Assembly (NCBI RefSeq): GCF_004345645.1
Contig: NZ_SLWS01000006.1
Location: forward strand, 1-64,000
Direction of reading: 5' to 3'
DNA from: Actinocrispum wychmicini
GTDB lineage: Bacteria; Actinomycetota; Actinomycetes; Mycobacteriales; Pseudonocardiaceae
DNA: 64,000 nucleotides
The translations under genes and the position numbers were made by a program. This document shows, one piece after another, positions 61,561-64,000 of this stretch. Positions within the stretch are counted from its first letter, which is position 1; every line of letters starts with the position of its first letter. The notes beneath the pieces are model-generated. The model was given only the letters and a program-made list of their open reading frames with translations. It did not search any database and was not told the origin of the DNA.

Positions 61561-62145
61561 TTACCCGGCCGGTTCCCGCCACATCGGGTACATCTTGGCC
61601 CGGGTGCCGGGTCCGAACGGGGTGCCGATGTGCTCGAACCCGAGCCGCAGGTAGAGCGAGGTGCTCGTGGTCGAGCTGGCTTCGAGGTAGGCCGGCAGGC
61701 CCAGCTCGTCCAGCCGGGCCAGGTTCATCTTGAGCAGCTCGCCGCCGACGCCGGAGCGCTGGTGGTCCGGGTGCACGCCGATGAACTGCAGGTGCCGGTG
61801 GGTCCCCCGGGTCGGGTGGTGCTCGGCCATCTGCCCGGCGAGGGTGCCGAACAGGTCGGCCTCCTCCTGGGTGAGCATGTCGAACCGGGCCATGAAATCG
61901 CCCTCGTCGTCGTCCTCGTCGACGCTGGGGAACCAGACCGTGCAGGCGGTCCCGCTCTCGGTGAGGTAGATGGCCCCGCCGGTCTCCAGCGCGATCGCCG
62001 AGAATGTCTCGAAGAACAACGGCTGCACCTGCGCGCGACGCGTCCTGTCCGGGAACAGCCACGTGCTGATCGGATCCCGCTGGAACGCGGCACCCAGCAG
62101 GATCCCGACCTCCTTGAGATCGTCCGTACCGGCTTCGCGGATCAT
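61561..62145 (-). CDS. GNAT-family acetyltransferase
   Basis: The 194-residue protein has a GNAT fold with LQFIGVHPDHQRSGVGGELL (acetyl-CoA motif A) and YLEASSTTSTSLYLRLGFEH near the end. ATG 62145 overlaps the transporter stop (ATGA), so it is coupled to that gene. Substrate unknown; it may modify the transported amine. Confidence 0.92.
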   Translation of the reverse strand: MIREAGTDDLKEVGILLGAAFQRDPISTWLFPDRTRRAQVQPLFFETFSAIALETGGAIYLTESGTACTVWFPSVDEDDDEGDFMARFDMLTQEEADLFGTLAGQMAEHHPTRGTHRHLQFIGVHPDHQRSGVGGELLKMNLARLDELGLPAYLEASSTTSTSLYLRLGFEHIGTPFGPGTRAKMYPMWREPAG

Positions 62146-63584
62146 CGAACTCCCCCGACTTTGGCGTAGGTCTCCGGCTTCCGCGCGCGCAGGACCGCAC
62201 TCCGCGCGTAACCCGCCAGCGCGGCGACCACCAGCAGTCCCGGCAGGAGCCACCGCAACACGGAGTCGGGGCCCGTGCCGACCAGCCGGTCGAAGTTGAC
62301 GATGATCAGCACCAGCAACGCGACCAGCAGCAGGGCGGCGAGCGCGGGCGCGACCGTCCGCTGCCACACGGTCTCGTTGCCGGCCCGCCGACGGAAGAAG
62401 CCGAGCACGGACAACGACACCATGGCCATGATCCAGACCACGCCGGTGGACGCGGTGGTGCCCAGCCACGTGAACAGCTGCAGGATCGGGTCCGCGCCGG
62501 CGAAGGCGAACCCGAGGACCACGATCAGCGCGACCGCGGACTGGGCGAGCGACCCGGCGACCGGCGCGCCGGTCTTCCGGTTGGTCCGGCCGAGCATGTC
62601 CGGCAGCACCCCTTCCCGGCCCAGCGCGAAGAAGTAGCGGGCGACCGCGTTGTGGAAGCTGAGCAGGCAGGCGAACTGGCTGGTGAGGAACAGGATGTTG
62701 ACGACGTCGGTGAACACCGTGCCCAGGTGCTGGCTGCTCAGCCCGAACCACAGCGCCGGCCCCTGCTGCTGGGTCTGCGCGACGACCTGGTCGGGGCCTG
62801 TCCCGACGGCCATCGCCAACGCGGACACCGCGTACAGCACCGCCGTCACGCCGACCGCGACATAGGTGGCCATCGCGATGGTTCGGCTGGGGTTGCGGGT
62901 TTCCTCGCCGTACGTCGCCGCGCCCTCGAATCCGGTGAACGCCGCGACAGAGAACGCGAACACAGCGCCGACACCGGCGACGAACAGGTTCGACGGGTTC
63001 ATCGGCGCCAGTTCGTGACCACCGGGCGCCGCCGGGTTGCTCAACAGCGCCACGTCGATGATCACGATGACCGCGCATTCCAGCAACAAAAGGACACCGA
63101 GCACACGGGCGTTGATGTCCACTCGCAACGCGCCGAGCACACCGACGATCACGAGCATCGCGACCGCCCACAGCCACCACGGGCTGGTCGTGCCGGTCTT
63201 CTCCTGGATGTAGTTCGCGACCGACCATCCGAACAGGCCGTACACACTGATCTGGATCGCGTTGTACGCCAGCAGCGCCACGAACGACACCGAGATGCCC
63301 GCGCCTCTTGAGATCCCGTTCGCCACATAGGGATAGAACGCACCGGCGTTGGTGATATGTCGGCTCATCGCGGCGTAGCCGACGGTGAACAGCAGGAGTA
63401 CCGGTGCCAACAGGACAAATGACAGTGGTACACCAATGATCCCGGTCACCGCGTACGTGGTGGACACCCCGCCGGCGATGGCGATCAGCGGGCCGGATGC
63501 GGCGACCACGAAGGAGACTATCTGCGTGGCACCCAGGCGTGGCCTGGCGAGACTGCGCGTGAAGCTCGGTGCTTCGGTCACCAT
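62142..63584 (-). CDS. APC-superfamily amino acid/polyamine permease
   Basis: The 480-residue protein has about 12 membrane helices, opening LGATQIVSFVVAASGPLIAI and with FTGFEGAATYGEETRNPSRT after helix 5, the APC motif. The ATG at 63584 follows a GGAGGA site. It could move amino acids or amines; it is coupled to an acetyltransferase gene. No substrate can be fixed from sequence. Confidence 0.93.
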   Translation of the reverse strand: MVTEAPSFTRSLARPRLGATQIVSFVVAASGPLIAIAGGVSTTYAVTGIIGVPLSFVLLAPVLLLFTVGYAAMSRHITNAGAFYPYVANGISRGAGISVSFVALLAYNAIQISVYGLFGWSVANYIQEKTGTTSPWWLWAVAMLVIVGVLGALRVDINARVLGVLLLLECAVIVIIDVALLSNPAAPGGHELAPMNPSNLFVAGVGAVFAFSVAAFTGFEGAATYGEETRNPSRTIAMATYVAVGVTAVLYAVSALAMAVGTGPDQVVAQTQQQGPALWFGLSSQHLGTVFTDVVNILFLTSQFACLLSFHNAVARYFFALGREGVLPDMLGRTNRKTGAPVAGSLAQSAVALIVVLGFAFAGADPILQLFTWLGTTASTGVVWIMAMVSLSVLGFFRRRAGNETVWQRTVAPALAALLLVALLVLIIVNFDRLVGTGPDSVLRWLLPGLLVVAALAGYARSAVLRARKPETYAKVGGVR

Positions 63585-63693
63585 GATTCTGTTGTCCTCC
63601 TGCGGAGCGGTCCCGAGGGTCGCGCGGCAGTATAGGATCAAGCGCCCGCGCAGATCTATTGGTTCCACCAATTTCCATCCACGGGAGTAAAGC

Positions 63694-64000
63694 GTGCCGT
63701 TCGCCGGCCTGTCGTTGTGCGAATGCCTGTTCTTCCTCGGTCATGATCCGTTCACCGGCCGGGCCAGAGTCGGCCGGAATCTGCTTGACATCGGTCTGTC
63801 CGGCGCTGTTCTCGCAGATCTGCTGTTCCACCAGCGAATCACGTTGGACCACGGCACTGTGGTACTGACCGGACGTTACGACATCGGCGAGCCCGTTGCC
63901 GACCGCGCGTTGGCACTGGTGGTGGGCGAAACGGACCAACACGGTGCCCGCGACTGGGTGGAGTACCTCCGGGAACTGATCTTCGACTCCGTGGTGGAGA
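63694..64000 (+). CDS. GPP34-family protein (partial, cut by window end)
   Basis: The frame from GTG 63694 runs uninterrupted to the window edge, giving about 102 residues. ECLFFLGHDPFTGRARVGRN, then LLDIGLSGAVLADLLFHQRI and TLDHGTVVLTGR fit the GPP34/GOLPH3-like family, whose bacterial members are found in many actinomycetes. Eukaryotic members bind phosphoinositides; the bacterial role is unknown. A GGGAG site precedes the start. It is divergent from the APC gene. Confidence 0.85.
   Translation, partial: MPFAGLSLCECLFFLGHDPFTGRARVGRNLLDIGLSGAVLADLLFHQRITLDHGTVVLTGRYDIGEPVADRALALVVGETDQHGARDWVEYLRELIFDSVVE

Noticed and set aside
1..64000. CRISPR arrays
   Set aside because: No set of evenly spaced direct repeats with unique spacers was seen; the repeat clusters at 39.2 and 43.1 kb are too few and mixed in orientation.
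1..64000. tRNA or rRNA genes
   Set aside because: No cloverleaf-like block or conserved rRNA stretch was recognised by eye. A covariance-model scan would be needed for certainty.

Overview
The window is GC-rich, gene-dense actinomycete DNA. GTG and TTG starts are common and many neighbouring genes share ATGA or GTGA stop/start overlaps. Three features together fit a filamentous actinomycete, most likely Pseudonocardiaceae-like (inference): a conservon (roadblock/DUF742/GTPase/kinase), an XRE/DUF5753 plus DUF397 pair, and a DUF222-HNH element. No tRNA, rRNA or CRISPR array was recognised.

Layout. 1-1.9 kb: a DUF222/HNH endonuclease gene between long inverted repeats, like an REP13E12-type element. 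2.0-6.5 kb (minus): conservon cvnA-B-C-D. 6.9-8.9 kb: DUF485 protein and acetate-type symporter. 8.9-12.4 kb: SAM methyltransferase, PLP decarboxylase and MFS transporter. 12.5-17.1 kb (plus): FMN reductase, flavin reductase, P450, a fused ornithine/AdoMet decarboxylase, and an aminopropyltransferase. 17.1-19.5 kb (minus): small membrane proteins and a lytic transglycosylase. 19.8-23.1 kb: secreted peptidase-like hydrolase, acyl-CoA dehydrogenase and divergent TetR. 23.2-28.5 kb: two membrane proteins, a histidine kinase/LuxR response regulator pair and an atypical LuxR regulator with a strong terminator. 28.6-33.6 kb: orphan Pvc16-type protein, ACT-GNAT fusion, LacI regulator, degenerate ABC pair and a VOC protein. 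33.6-38.8 kb: large AAA-LuxR regulator and the XRE/DUF397 pair. 39.3-43.4 kb: SulP-carbonic anhydrase fusion, two lipoproteins and a DUF1508 protein. 43.4-46.4 kb (minus): DUF2156 membrane protein and 6-phosphogluconate dehydrogenase.

The main discovery is at 46.6-56.5 kb: a compact thiopeptide cluster of the lactazole architecture. Two tandem precursor peptides share a leader and end in cores with a run of four cysteines. They are followed by a LanB-type glutamylating dehydratase, a probable pyridine synthase, an Ocin-ThiF/RRE partner, a YcaO cyclodehydratase with a C-terminal PHPFP, a nitroreductase-like protein, and a fused Glu-elimination/azoline dehydrogenase. From the dehydratase onward almost every gene overlaps the next, so they are probably translationally coupled. 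A 71-residue protein between the ThiF-like and YcaO genes looks like a free-standing copy of the YcaO N-terminus. I see no exporter or obvious self-resistance gene in the cluster.

56.5-64 kb (minus, then plus at the edge): an unknown protein, TesB thioesterase, pyruvate kinase, pentapeptide-repeat membrane protein, DUF2461 protein, GNAT acetyltransferase, APC transporter, and a GPP34-family gene cut by the window end.
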